From an uncultured Prevotella sp. (GTDB lineage: Bacteria; Bacteroidota; Bacteroidia; Bacteroidales; Bacteroidaceae), in NCBI GenBank assembly GCA_900557255.1, contig USSA01000184.1:1-5560 (forward strand): a DNA stretch of 5,560 nucleotides, written 5' to 3'. Both the position numbers and the translations under genes were made by a program. Below the pieces are notes generated by a model. It ran no database searches, was not told where the DNA came from, and saw nothing but the letters and a program-made list of their open reading frames with translations. Position 1 is the first letter of the stretch. Every line of letters starts with the position of its first letter. Below, piece by piece: positions 1-5,560 of the stretch.

Positions 1-24
1 CAGAAGAAGATAATTGTCAGCAAT

Positions 25-214
25 ACGCCCTGAAAGGGCAAAAGCTCCTAGCCCAGGGCAACACCCTGGGTTTAGAATGTGAGATACTAAAATCGCCCTG
101 TAAGGGCAAAAGCTTTAAATATATGAAGCTTTTGCCCTTACAGGGCGACTTGGTTATTAATATATAGACCCAGGGCGCTGCCCTGGGCTAGGGGCTTCTG
201 CCCTTTCAGGGCGT
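25..214. repeat. Long REP/BIME-like inverted repeat downstream of hisC
   Basis: Each arm contains three small palindromes in mirrored order: GCCCTGAAAGGGC (27-39), CCCAGGG...CCCTGGG (52-70) and GCCCTGTAAGGGC (95-107) on the left, then their counterparts at 134-146, 169-187 and 200-212. The inner arms (93-115 and 126-148) match perfectly over 23 bp around a 10-nt loop. The outer arms (25-70 and 169-214) match at 42 of 46 positions, while the roughly 20 bp between these blocks has diverged. The whole unit can fold into a cruciform or a long RNA hairpin. Families of such GC-rich palindromes are known as REP elements and are often mobilised by REP-associated tyrosine transposases; that origin is inferred here. 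Lying 12 bp beyond the hisC stop, it could also end or dampen transcription of the his operon. No transposase gene is present in the window. Confidence 0.85.
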
Positions 215-226
215 GCTGCTTAAATG

Positions 227-1261
227 TTAGTACTGTCTCAAAGCACCGAGTAATTCAGCATTCTCGCTCTTGTTTCCTATCGTAATTCTCAGACAGTTGC
301 CGCACAACTGAACCTTGTTGCGGTTTCTTACGATAATGCCTTGTGCCACCAGATAATTATAGATGGCGTTGGCGTCGGTCATTTTAGCCAGGAAGAAGTT
401 TGCATCAGTAGGATAAACCTTCTCGCAGATAGGCAGATCCAGGAATGCAACCATTACCTTAGAACGCTCCTGCAGGATGTTCTTCACCCATTCGTCAACC
501 TTCAGCGGATTCTTCATCACTTCCAGCGCATACTCCTGAGTAAGCAGATTGATGTTATAAGGATATTTCACCTTATTAAATAGGTCAACAATCTCCTTGC
601 TTGCAAAAGCCATTCCTAAACGGAGGGCTGCACAGCCCCATGCCTTACTCATGGTGTTGAGCACAATCATGTTGGGAAATCTGTCGAGCACGCTGCGGAA
701 TGTGCGCTCCGAAGAGAAATCGCTGTAGGCTTCATCGATGATGACAATACCCTGGAATTTCTGCAACACCTCTACGATTGCCTCGCGGTTGATGTGATTG
801 CCCGTAGGATTGTTCGGACTGCAGAACCAGATAACCTTTGTCTGTTCATCGCAGGCTGCCAGGAGTTTTCCGGCAGAAATCTGATAATTTTCATCGAGCA
901 GCACAGAGCGATACTCCACATCGTTGATGTCTGCACAAACTTCATACATTCCGTAAGTAGGTGCAATCGCTACTACATTATCCTTGCCCGGGCGGCAGAA
1001 TACACGGTAAACCAAATCAATGGCCTCGTCGGAACCGTTGCCCAGGAAGATTTTCTCTTCAGCCACACCCTTAATCTTGCTGATCTGCTTCTTCAGTTCA
1101 ACCTGCAGCGGATCAGGATAGCGATTGTAAGGGTCATTATATGGATTTTCATTGGCGTCGAGGAAGACACGGGCATTTCTGCCTGCAAACTCCGTACGTG
1201 CGCAACTGTAAGGTGCCAGATTCCAGATGTTCTCTCGGCACAAATCTTTCAATTCTTTCAT
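227..1261 (-). CDS. hisC: Histidinol-phosphate aminotransferase (HisC)
   Basis: PLP-dependent class I/II aminotransferase, 344 aa, cytosolic. It moves the amino group of glutamate to imidazole-acetol phosphate, giving L-histidinol phosphate. Visible family landmarks are the LGNGSDE cofactor-phosphate region (73-79), PTYGMY (101-106), SPNNPTG with N151 (148-154), IIDEAY with D176 and Y179, the Schiff-base lysine K206 in TMSKAWG, R214 in LRLG, and the substrate-carboxylate arginine R325 in CLRITIG. Length is normal for the short Bacteroidota HisC and no key residue is missing. The ATG start is supported by the early conserved PYSCARTEF segment; upstream is only A-rich sequence with no clear ribosome binding site, as is common in this phylum. 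It follows hisD after 50 bp with no promoter I can see between them, so co-transcription is likely. HisC-type enzymes may also act on aromatic amino acids, but the operon supports the histidine role. Confidence 0.97.
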   Translation of the reverse strand: MKELKDLCRENIWNLAPYSCARTEFAGRNARVFLDANENPYNDPYNRYPDPLQVELKKQISKIKGVAEEKIFLGNGSDEAIDLVYRVFCRPGKDNVVAIAPTYGMYEVCADINDVEYRSVLLDENYQISAGKLLAACDEQTKVIWFCSPNNPTGNHINREAIVEVLQKFQGIVIIDEAYSDFSSERTFRSVLDRFPNMIVLNTMSKAWGCAALRLGMAFASKEIVDLFNKVKYPYNINLLTQEYALEVMKNPLKVDEWVKNILQERSKVMVAFLDLPICEKVYPTDANFFLAKMTDANAIYNYLVAQGIIVRNRNKVQLCGNCLRITIGNKSENAELLGALRQY

Positions 1262-1311
1262 TTTTCTTTCAAAAACTATTAAGAAGTATCTTTACAACTC
1301 CCCGTTTCACC

Positions 1312-2598
1312 CTATTGTTTCAAACTGTTCACTCTCAGTCTCATCGCATTGGCATGAGCTTCCAATTGCTCATTTTCCGCCATGGTCACTACAGCATTTC
1401 CAATGTTACGAATACCTTCTTCTGTAAGATGCTGGAAGGTGATTTTGCGATTATAACTGTCCAGGTTCACTCCGTTGTAAGCCAAAGCATAACCATGGGT
1501 TGGCAAGGTATGGTTCGTACCGCTTGCATAGTCGCCTGCACTTTCGCACGCATAGTTTCCGAGGAATACACTACCTGCATTCACTACCTTTTCTGCCAGC
1601 TGCTCGTAATCGGCTGTGGCGATAATCAGATGCTCCGGCGCATAAGTGTTGCAGAGGTCGATTGCTTCCTCTTCGGTCTTTACGAGGATAAACTTAGAGT
1701 TATCTAACGAGGTCTGTGCCATCTCCTTACGTGGCAAGCGCTCAAGTTGTACTTCAACTTTATTCTTTACATCATCTAACACCTTTTCAGATGTAGTAAT
1801 GAAGAAAACCTGAGAATCAAAACCATGTTCAGCCTGCGACAACAGGTCGGCAGCAGCAAACACAGGGTTAGCTGTTTCGTCGGCAATAAGACAAACTTCA
1901 GACGGACCGGCAGGCATGTCTATAGCCACATCGTGCAGGGAAACCTGCTGCTTGGCAGCCATGACAAACTGGTTGCCCGGACCGAAAATCTTATAAACCT
2001 TAGGCACGCTCTCCGTACCGTAAGCCATGGCTCCGATAGCCTGAACGCCACCCGCCTTAAAGATTCTGTTCACGCCCGCAATTTTTGCCGCCATGAGGAT
2101 AGCCGGGTTCACCTTGCCCTCTTTATTAGGAGGAGTACACAGTACTATTTCTTTACATCCCGCAATCTTGGCAGGAGTAGCAAGCATCAGAACGGTGCTA
2201 AAGAGAGGAGCAGTACCTCCCGGGATATACAATCCCACCTTCTCTATAGCCACACTCTTCTGCCAGCAGGTTACACCCGGGCAAGTTTCAACCTTTACAC
2301 CATCAAACTTCTGGCTATGATGGAATGCGGCAATGTTATGATGGGCGAGGTGCAAAGCGTCTTTCAGTTCTTGAGAAACCATTTTCTCTGCCTCTTCGAT
2401 TTCAGCTTCAGTCACAGCCAAAGAATCAAGATGGGCATGATCAAACTTCTCCTCGTAACGCTTCACGGCTTCATCGCCATGGTTTTTCACATCGTCGAGT
2501 ACACCTTGTACGGTCGCATTCAGCTGCGAAACATCCAGGTGTGGGCGTTTTACAATCTCGCTCCATTCCTCCTTTGCAGGATACTTTATTACCTTCAT
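1312..2598 (-). CDS. hisD: Histidinol dehydrogenase (HisD)
   Basis: Zinc- and NAD-dependent enzyme, 428 aa, cytosolic. It carries out the last two steps of histidine synthesis, oxidising L-histidinol through histidinaldehyde to L-histidine. The conserved core reads VGLYIPGG (121-128), FGPGNQ (205-210) and DMPAGPSE (227-234). The zinc ligands equivalent to E. coli Q259, H262, D360 and H419 are Q255, H258, D356 and H415, and the catalytic pair is E322-H323 in APEHL. The constant offset of four residues shows a gap-free core. Full family length, intact. The start ATG is directly preceded by AAAAGGA with no spacing, so this is not a normal Shine-Dalgarno site. It lies 94 bp after hisG and 50 bp before hisC on the same strand. 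Large open frames on the opposite strand here are antisense shadows of its codon pattern. Confidence 0.98.
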   Translation of the reverse strand: MKVIKYPAKEEWSEIVKRPHLDVSQLNATVQGVLDDVKNHGDEAVKRYEEKFDHAHLDSLAVTEAEIEEAEKMVSQELKDALHLAHHNIAAFHHSQKFDGVKVETCPGVTCWQKSVAIEKVGLYIPGGTAPLFSTVLMLATPAKIAGCKEIVLCTPPNKEGKVNPAILMAAKIAGVNRIFKAGGVQAIGAMAYGTESVPKVYKIFGPGNQFVMAAKQQVSLHDVAIDMPAGPSEVCLIADETANPVFAAADLLSQAEHGFDSQVFFITTSEKVLDDVKNKVEVQLERLPRKEMAQTSLDNSKFILVKTEEEAIDLCNTYAPEHLIIATADYEQLAEKVVNAGSVFLGNYACESAGDYASGTNHTLPTHGYALAYNGVNLDSYNRKITFQHLTEEGIRNIGNAVVTMAENEQLEAHANAMRLRVNSLKQ

Positions 2599-2692
2599 TC
2601 CTTTTATTAATGTTTAATTATTAATGTTTAATGTTTAGTTTTAAACGCATAATGTCTCTAAATAAACATTACACATAAAACACTACACATTA
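2599..2692. repeat. AT-rich hisG-hisD spacer with repeated ATTAATGTTTAAT
   Basis: The spacer is almost entirely A and T. ATTAATGTTTAAT occurs at 2606-2618 and again at 2620-2632, with a third partial copy, AATGTTTA, at 2630-2637. An inverted copy, TAAACATTA, lies at 2663-2671 and can pair with 2622-2630 or 2608-2616. In the his transcript this would be a weak AU hairpin shortly before the hisD start. It could affect hisD translation or mRNA processing, but simple slippage-prone AT repeats are common in Bacteroidota spacers. I see no good promoter for hisD inside it. Confidence 0.55.
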
Positions 2693-3544
2693 TTATAATA
2701 TCATCTTTTCGATTGGTGTTACCAGGATGCCCTGTGCACCGAGTTCCTTCAACTTGCCTATGATTTCCCAGAAACGCTTCTCATCGAGCACGGTGTGGAT
2801 AGAGCACCATTCCTCATCAGCCAATGGGATAATCGTAGGGCTCTTGATGCCTGGCAATACTTCTGTAATCTCCTGAACCTTTGCCTTAGGAGCATTCATC
2901 ATCACGTACTTCTTGTCCTGTGCAGAACGTACAGCCTCAAAGCGGAACAGCATCTCGTTCAGAATCTCATGCTTCTCCTCGTCCATGTTCCAGTTGCCGA
3001 TGAGCAGAGCCTCGCTCTTCATCACCACCTCAACCTCAGCAAGATTGTTGCTGACCAGAGTAGAACCTGAACTAACAATATCGAAAATACCGTCAGCCAA
3101 ACCGATGCCCGGACTGATTTCTACAGAACCCGTAATGACATGGATGTCGGCATTGATGTTGTTCTTCTTCATAAACTTGCGCAGGATGTTAGGGTAAGAA
3201 GTGGCAATCTTCTTGCCGTTGAACCATTGCAATCCCGGATAATCAATCTTCTTAGGAATGGCGAGGCTCAGGCGGCACTTGCTGAAATCCAGACGGTCAA
3301 TAATCTGCGCATTCTCTCCACGCTCAACAAACTCGTTCTCGCCCACGATTCCGATATCTGCCACACCAGAGGCTACGCTCTGAGGAATATCATCATCACG
3401 AAGGTAGAGAACCTCGAGAGGAAAGTTGCTTGACTGCACCAGGAGGGTGCGTTTAGAGGCGCTTACTTTGATGTCAGCCTCTGCTAAGAGATTCATGGTG
3501 TCGTCGAAAAGACGACCCTTACTTTGTACTGCTATTCGTAACAT
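2693..3544 (-). CDS. hisG: ATP phosphoribosyltransferase, long form (HisG)
   Basis: First and committed enzyme of histidine synthesis: condenses ATP with PRPP to phosphoribosyl-ATP in the cytosol. 283 aa, which is the long form carrying its own C-terminal regulatory domain, so no HisZ partner is expected. The catalytic domain spans about residues 1-205, with MLRIAVQSKGRL at the start, DIGIVGENEFVE (63-74), and the family signature E142 to L163 that ends in the PRPP loop DIVSSGSTL (155-163). The ACT-like domain (about 208-282) includes LPGIKSPTI (230-238); in this family it binds histidine for feedback inhibition. I chose the ATG at 3542-3544 because conserved HisG sequence begins there. The frame stays open upstream to 3826, but that extension crosses the promoter and the divergent gene and has no HisG similarity. 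Head gene of the operon, with its own promoter about 30 bp upstream. Confidence 0.97.
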   Translation of the reverse strand: MLRIAVQSKGRLFDDTMNLLAEADIKVSASKRTLLVQSSNFPLEVLYLRDDDIPQSVASGVADIGIVGENEFVERGENAQIIDRLDFSKCRLSLAIPKKIDYPGLQWFNGKKIATSYPNILRKFMKKNNINADIHVITGSVEISPGIGLADGIFDIVSSGSTLVSNNLAEVEVVMKSEALLIGNWNMDEEKHEILNEMLFRFEAVRSAQDKKYVMMNAPKAKVQEITEVLPGIKSPTIIPLADEEWCSIHTVLDEKRFWEIIGKLKELGAQGILVTPIEKMIL

Positions 3545-3572
3545 ATTTCTATATTTTGTTTGAAAAACATTG

Positions 3573-3604
3573 CAAAAGTACATATTTTTATTAGAATAAA
3601 CAAA
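3573..3604 (-). promoter_or_regulatory. Bacteroidota-type promoter of the his operon
   Basis: Read on the minus strand, a -33 element TTTG (3604-3601) is followed after 20 bp by a -7 element TACTTTTG (3580-3573), matching the primary sigma factor consensus TTTG/TAnnTTTG known from Bacteroides. The start of transcription would fall near 3566, giving hisG a leader of roughly 20 nt. That is too short for a histidine-codon attenuator, and no run of His codons is visible. Confidence 0.75.
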
Positions 3605-3634
3605 TAATTTCTCACTTATGTGCAAAATATTTCG

Positions 3635-3642
3635 TACTTTTG
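3635..3642 (+). promoter_or_regulatory. -7 promoter element of the transglycosylase gene
   Basis: TACTTTTG fits TAnnTTTG and sits inside GTACTTTTGCA (3634-3644), the exact 11-bp reverse complement of the his promoter core (3571-3581). No clear -33 TTTG is found about 20 bp upstream. Transcription should begin around 3648-3650, right at the chosen ATG (3651), so the mRNA would be leaderless or nearly so. TGCAAAA (3621-3627) and TTTTGCA (3638-3644) also form a 7-bp inverted repeat around a 10-bp centre, a possible operator. Confidence 0.6.
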
Positions 3643-3650
3643 CAGCTGAA

Positions 3651-4913
3651 ATGAAGAATAAAGGATATTTATACGCATTATATGCACTATTTTTGCTCGC
3701 TGCCTGTGCCGACAAGAAACCGCAGCAGGAGCTTACGCCATGGGGAACTCCCGTAGGCGAAATGGAGTATGCAGACAACTCTGATGGGGCTGATGGCGAT
3801 GAAAAGAAATCTGTTTCAACCAGCAAGGGGCTTTCGCTCGAAGATATTCAGGCCAATGGTGAGCTCATCATGCTTACCGTTAACGGTCCTACTACCTATT
3901 ATGATTACCACAGCCACGGAATGGGACTGCAATATCTGCTCTGCGAGAAGTTTGCCCAGCAGATCGGCGTGTCGTTACGTGTAGAAGAATGTAAGGATAC
4001 GTCTGAAATGGTGCGCAAACTGGAGAAGGGAGAAGGTGATGTGATTGCCGTGCCCCTACCCCGAAAACAGACCAGAGGCAACCTGCTGTTCTGTGGTGTT
4101 ACGCCCGACAGCACCCGAACCCAATGGGCTGTGCTGAATGGTAACAAGAGTCTTGCCGACACCCTGAACGGCTGGTTTAAGCCTAAGCTGATTGCTCAGG
4201 TCAAGCAGGAAGAATCGTGGCTGCTTTCTTCTGCCAGCGTGCGCCGCCACGTTTATTCACCATTCCTGAACCGTTCTAAGGGTGTTATTTCCCGCTACGA
4301 CCACCTCTTCCAGCGCTATAGCGGAACGGCTCGCATGGACTGGCGTCTGATGGCAGCCCAATGTTATCAGGAGAGCTGTTTCGACCCGAATGCGAAGTCA
4401 TGGGCTGGAGCTTGTGGACTGATGCAGATTATGCCAGGCACGGCTGCCCATCTGGGTTTGCCGATGAGCATGATTCATGAACCTGAGGCGAATGTGGCTG
4501 CGGCAGCCAGATATATGGCGGAACTGCAGGGGCATTTCTCTGACGTGGGCGACCCTTTCCAGCGCATGCTTTTCGCCCTTGCTTCTTATAATGGTGGCCA
4601 TTTCCACATCAGAGATGCGATGGCGCTGGCTCGCAAACATGGTCAGAATCCGCACAACTGGGGCGTGATCCGCGATTATATTCTGCGCCTTTCTCAACCG
4701 GCTTATTACACAGATCCGGTAGTGAAACATGGTTACATGCGAGGCACGGAGACGGTTAATTATGTAGATAGAATCAGAGCTCGCTGGGGTGAATATAGCG
4801 GTAGTTCAGGCTTCCATGAGAGTCTTCGTGGCAGCAGCGGTATGGGCAGTGGTTCCTTCCATGGAGCCCCTGTTAAATCCAAGCGCCACTACCAGAATAA
4901 GTACCATATATAA
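3651..4913 (+). CDS. MltF-like lipoprotein lytic transglycosylase (SLT domain, reduced solute-binding-like module)
   Basis: Predicted 420-aa lipoprotein that cuts peptidoglycan strands between MurNAc and GlcNAc, forming 1,6-anhydro-MurNAc ends, on the periplasmic side. A short basic start and hydrophobic stretch end in the lipobox LAAC, with C19 as lipidation site. An acidic, Ser-rich linker (about 30-60) follows. Residues about 70-165 resemble the first lobe of a type 3 solute-binding fold (GELIMLTVNGPTTYYDY, then LEKGEGDVIAVPL). The SLT/GH23 domain covers about 202-376: catalytic E241 in CYQES, GLMQIMPGTA (256-265), ASYNGG (311-316) and YVDRI (371-375). A Gly/Ser then basic tail (382-420) ends the protein. 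ATG 3651 is preferred over the in-frame ATG at 3618 because the latter lies upstream of the promoter's -7 box and would put 11 odd residues before the signal peptide. Enzyme class is firm; the MltF assignment rests on domain order, and the sensor half looks shortened. Confidence 0.92.
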   Translation: MKNKGYLYALYALFLLAACADKKPQQELTPWGTPVGEMEYADNSDGADGDEKKSVSTSKGLSLEDIQANGELIMLTVNGPTTYYDYHSHGMGLQYLLCEKFAQQIGVSLRVEECKDTSEMVRKLEKGEGDVIAVPLPRKQTRGNLLFCGVTPDSTRTQWAVLNGNKSLADTLNGWFKPKLIAQVKQEESWLLSSASVRRHVYSPFLNRSKGVISRYDHLFQRYSGTARMDWRLMAAQCYQESCFDPNAKSWAGACGLMQIMPGTAAHLGLPMSMIHEPEANVAAAARYMAELQGHFSDVGDPFQRMLFALASYNGGHFHIRDAMALARKHGQNPHNWGVIRDYILRLSQPAYYTDPVVKHGYMRGTETVNYVDRIRARWGEYSGSSGFHESLRGSSGMGSGSFHGAPVKSKRHYQNKYHI

Positions 4914-4943
4914 TATAAATAGGTACTGAAAACGATGAGGAAA

Positions 4944-5010
4944 GGTATATTTGGGGCTCAATTTACTTTGATTTCTTGCAAAATTTAGAGATAAGAGCCC
5001 CAAATATACC
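4944..5010. terminator. Strong 16-bp stem with 35-nt loop, possible 3'-end structure
   Basis: The arms GGTATATTTGGGGCTC (4944-4959) and GAGCCCCAAATATACC (4995-5010) are perfect reverse complements, starting 30 bp after the transglycosylase stop codon. Position and stability suit a transcript end or mRNA-protecting hairpin. Against a classical intrinsic terminator are the long loop and the lack of a T run after the right arm (AAATAACG follows). On the minus strand only a broken T-rich run follows. A small mobile palindrome is an alternative. Confidence 0.4.
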
Positions 5011-5229
5011 AAATAACGTGGATGTGAGTTTGCGTTCTTCTATAGGGCGTTTTTGTTGTTTTGTAAAGAAAAAACAAGATACTAAAATATCGTTATATCA
5101 TCTCCTACAACGATAAAAAGGAGTGTTTATATATATGTATGTATAATATCCTTACTACAGAAAATAGTAACGGAAATGATGCGAAAATCCGCAGTTTTTT
5201 TTGCGTTTTAGAAAATAAAATGCAAATAT

Positions 5230-5303
5230 GGGGGTTAGGAAGATGTTTTACCCCCTCTTCTAAGGGTAAAAAATGCCCCTCCTCGGACGTGAAAACATGC
5301 TCC
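5230..5303. other. Pairing-rich block of unknown role
   Basis: Several overlapping complementary segments fall within about 75 bp: GGGGGT (5230-5235) with ACCCCC (5250-5255); TTTTACCC (5246-5253) with GGGTAAAA (5264-5271) around a 10-nt loop; and ATGTTTT (5243-5249) with AAAACAT (5292-5298). These pairings exclude one another in part, so the RNA could take alternative folds. G and C runs stand out against the AT-rich surroundings. I do not recognise an RNA family. It could be a structured leader, a small RNA, or a dispersed genomic repeat. Confidence 0.3.
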
Positions 5304-5312
5304 AAAGGTAGG

Positions 5313-5320
5313 TATTTTTG
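5313..5320 (+). promoter_or_regulatory. Possible Bacteroidota -7 element
   Basis: TATTTTTG matches TAnnTTTG. There is no TTTG about 20 bp upstream, and an 8-bp motif this AT-rich can arise by chance. If real, transcription would start near 5327 and run rightwards through a G-poor stretch toward a gene outside the window. Confidence 0.25.
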
Positions 5321-5521
5321 ACAAATACAATGAATTAGGGATATAAAAATGAACACTAGAGCGGTGCAATGTGCAGTATTTCTCACCAGAGAATGTAGAT
5401 TATTATTATACTCACACAAATGAAGCACAACTGATATATACTTTCGTAATCATCTCATACACAAGCAATTTAGAACTATCACATACTCTAACAAACAACT
5501 AAATTAAGCATTACACTTAGT

Positions 5522-5554
5522 GGGTCATTAGGTCAAAGTCATTTAGGGTCATTA
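5522..5554. repeat. Short GGTCATTA repeats
   Basis: GGGTCATTA occurs at 5522-5530 and at 5546-5554, exactly 24 bp apart, which equals three 8-bp units. The two units between are degenerate (GGTCAAAG and TCATTTAG). This is either the edge of a decayed 8-bp tandem array or a pair of direct binding sites ahead of a gene to the right. The array may continue beyond the window. Confidence 0.5.
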
Positions 5555-5560
5555 TGTTTT

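Larger units (their letters stand above)
4914..5560. other. AT-rich region with no convincing gene
   Basis: About 650 bp beyond the transglycosylase contain only short open frames (the longest is 107 codons on the minus strand, 5105-5428), whose translations are rich in His, Leu, Ile and Cys and show no recognisable motif. Items seen: the strong inverted repeat at 4944-5010; a small hairpin TATCGTT/AACGATA (5088-5094 and 5109-5115); a weak TGCG/CGCA stem followed by eight T (5180-5202), which could be a weak plus-strand terminator; a pairing-rich block at 5230-5303; a possible -7 box TATTTTTG (5313-5320); a G-poor stretch at 5451-5520; and GGTCATTA repeats at the right edge. No tRNA, rRNA or CRISPR pattern is visible. 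The region may contain the leader of a gene beyond 5560. Confidence 0.6.

Noticed and set aside
25..214. CRISPR array
   Set aside because: Repeats are mirrored palindromes, not regularly spaced direct repeats with unique spacers.
1825..2610. 261-codon plus-strand open frame opposite hisD
   Set aside because: Antisense shadow of a clearly intact hisD; no motif, promoter or plausible composition of its own.
3618..3650. Upstream ATG (3618) as start of the transglycosylase
   Set aside because: It lies before the -7 promoter box and would add 11 residues ahead of a normal lipoprotein signal peptide that begins at 3651.
3545..3826. In-frame N-terminal extension of hisG (94 extra codons)
   Set aside because: It has no HisG similarity, crosses the his promoter and overlaps the signal peptide region of the divergent gene; conserved HisG sequence starts at the ATG at 3544.
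5180..5202. Intrinsic terminator with an eight-T run
   Set aside because: The stem is only four base pairs (TGCG/CGCA) and no transcribed gene ends just before it, so it is mentioned only as a weak possibility.
5349..5423. 24-codon plus-strand open frame after the TATTTTTG box
   Set aside because: It has an ATG with AGGG about 10 bp upstream, but nothing else supports coding; it is too short to distinguish from chance.
5105..5428. 107-codon minus-strand open frame in the right intergenic region
   Set aside because: Crosses the pairing-rich block and poly-T tract, has composition typical of translated AT-rich noncoding DNA, and shows no recognisable domain or start signal.

Overview
The window looks like a chromosomal segment of a Bacteroidota species, most likely a Prevotella/Segatella-type gut or oral bacterium. 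This rests on three things: the Bacteroidota promoter layout (TTTG, about 20 bp, then TAnnTTTG), start codons without a clear Shine-Dalgarno sequence, and protein features typical of the phylum. The genus is an inference from overall familiarity, not a search result.

Layout. Positions 1-226 hold no gene but carry a roughly 190-bp inverted repeat built from short GC-rich palindromes (REP/BIME-like), starting 12 bp beyond the hisC stop codon. Positions 227-3544 are a minus-strand histidine operon segment read hisG, hisD, hisC, with spacers of 94 bp and 50 bp. hisG is the first gene and has a good Bacteroidota promoter. Positions 3545-3650 are a divergent promoter region. Positions 3651-4913 (plus strand) encode a lipoprotein with an MltF-like layout: a reduced solute-binding-like module followed by an SLT/GH23 lytic transglycosylase domain. 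Positions 4914-5560 are an AT-rich stretch without a convincing gene. It contains a strong 16-bp inverted repeat close to the transglycosylase stop, a pairing-rich block around 5230-5303, a possible promoter, and a short GGTCATTA repeat at the right edge.

Function. HisG catalyses the first step of histidine synthesis (ATP + PRPP), HisC the aminotransferase step and HisD the last two oxidations. The other his genes are not in the window; hisB often follows hisC in this phylum and may lie to the left of position 1. The divergently transcribed transglycosylase is a cell-envelope enzyme with no obvious metabolic link to histidine.

I do not see a clear new multi-gene system. The points most worth a second look are the long REP-like inverted repeat beside hisC, the apparently one-lobed sensor module of the transglycosylase with its near-leaderless promoter, and the unexplained structured blocks in the right-hand intergenic region.
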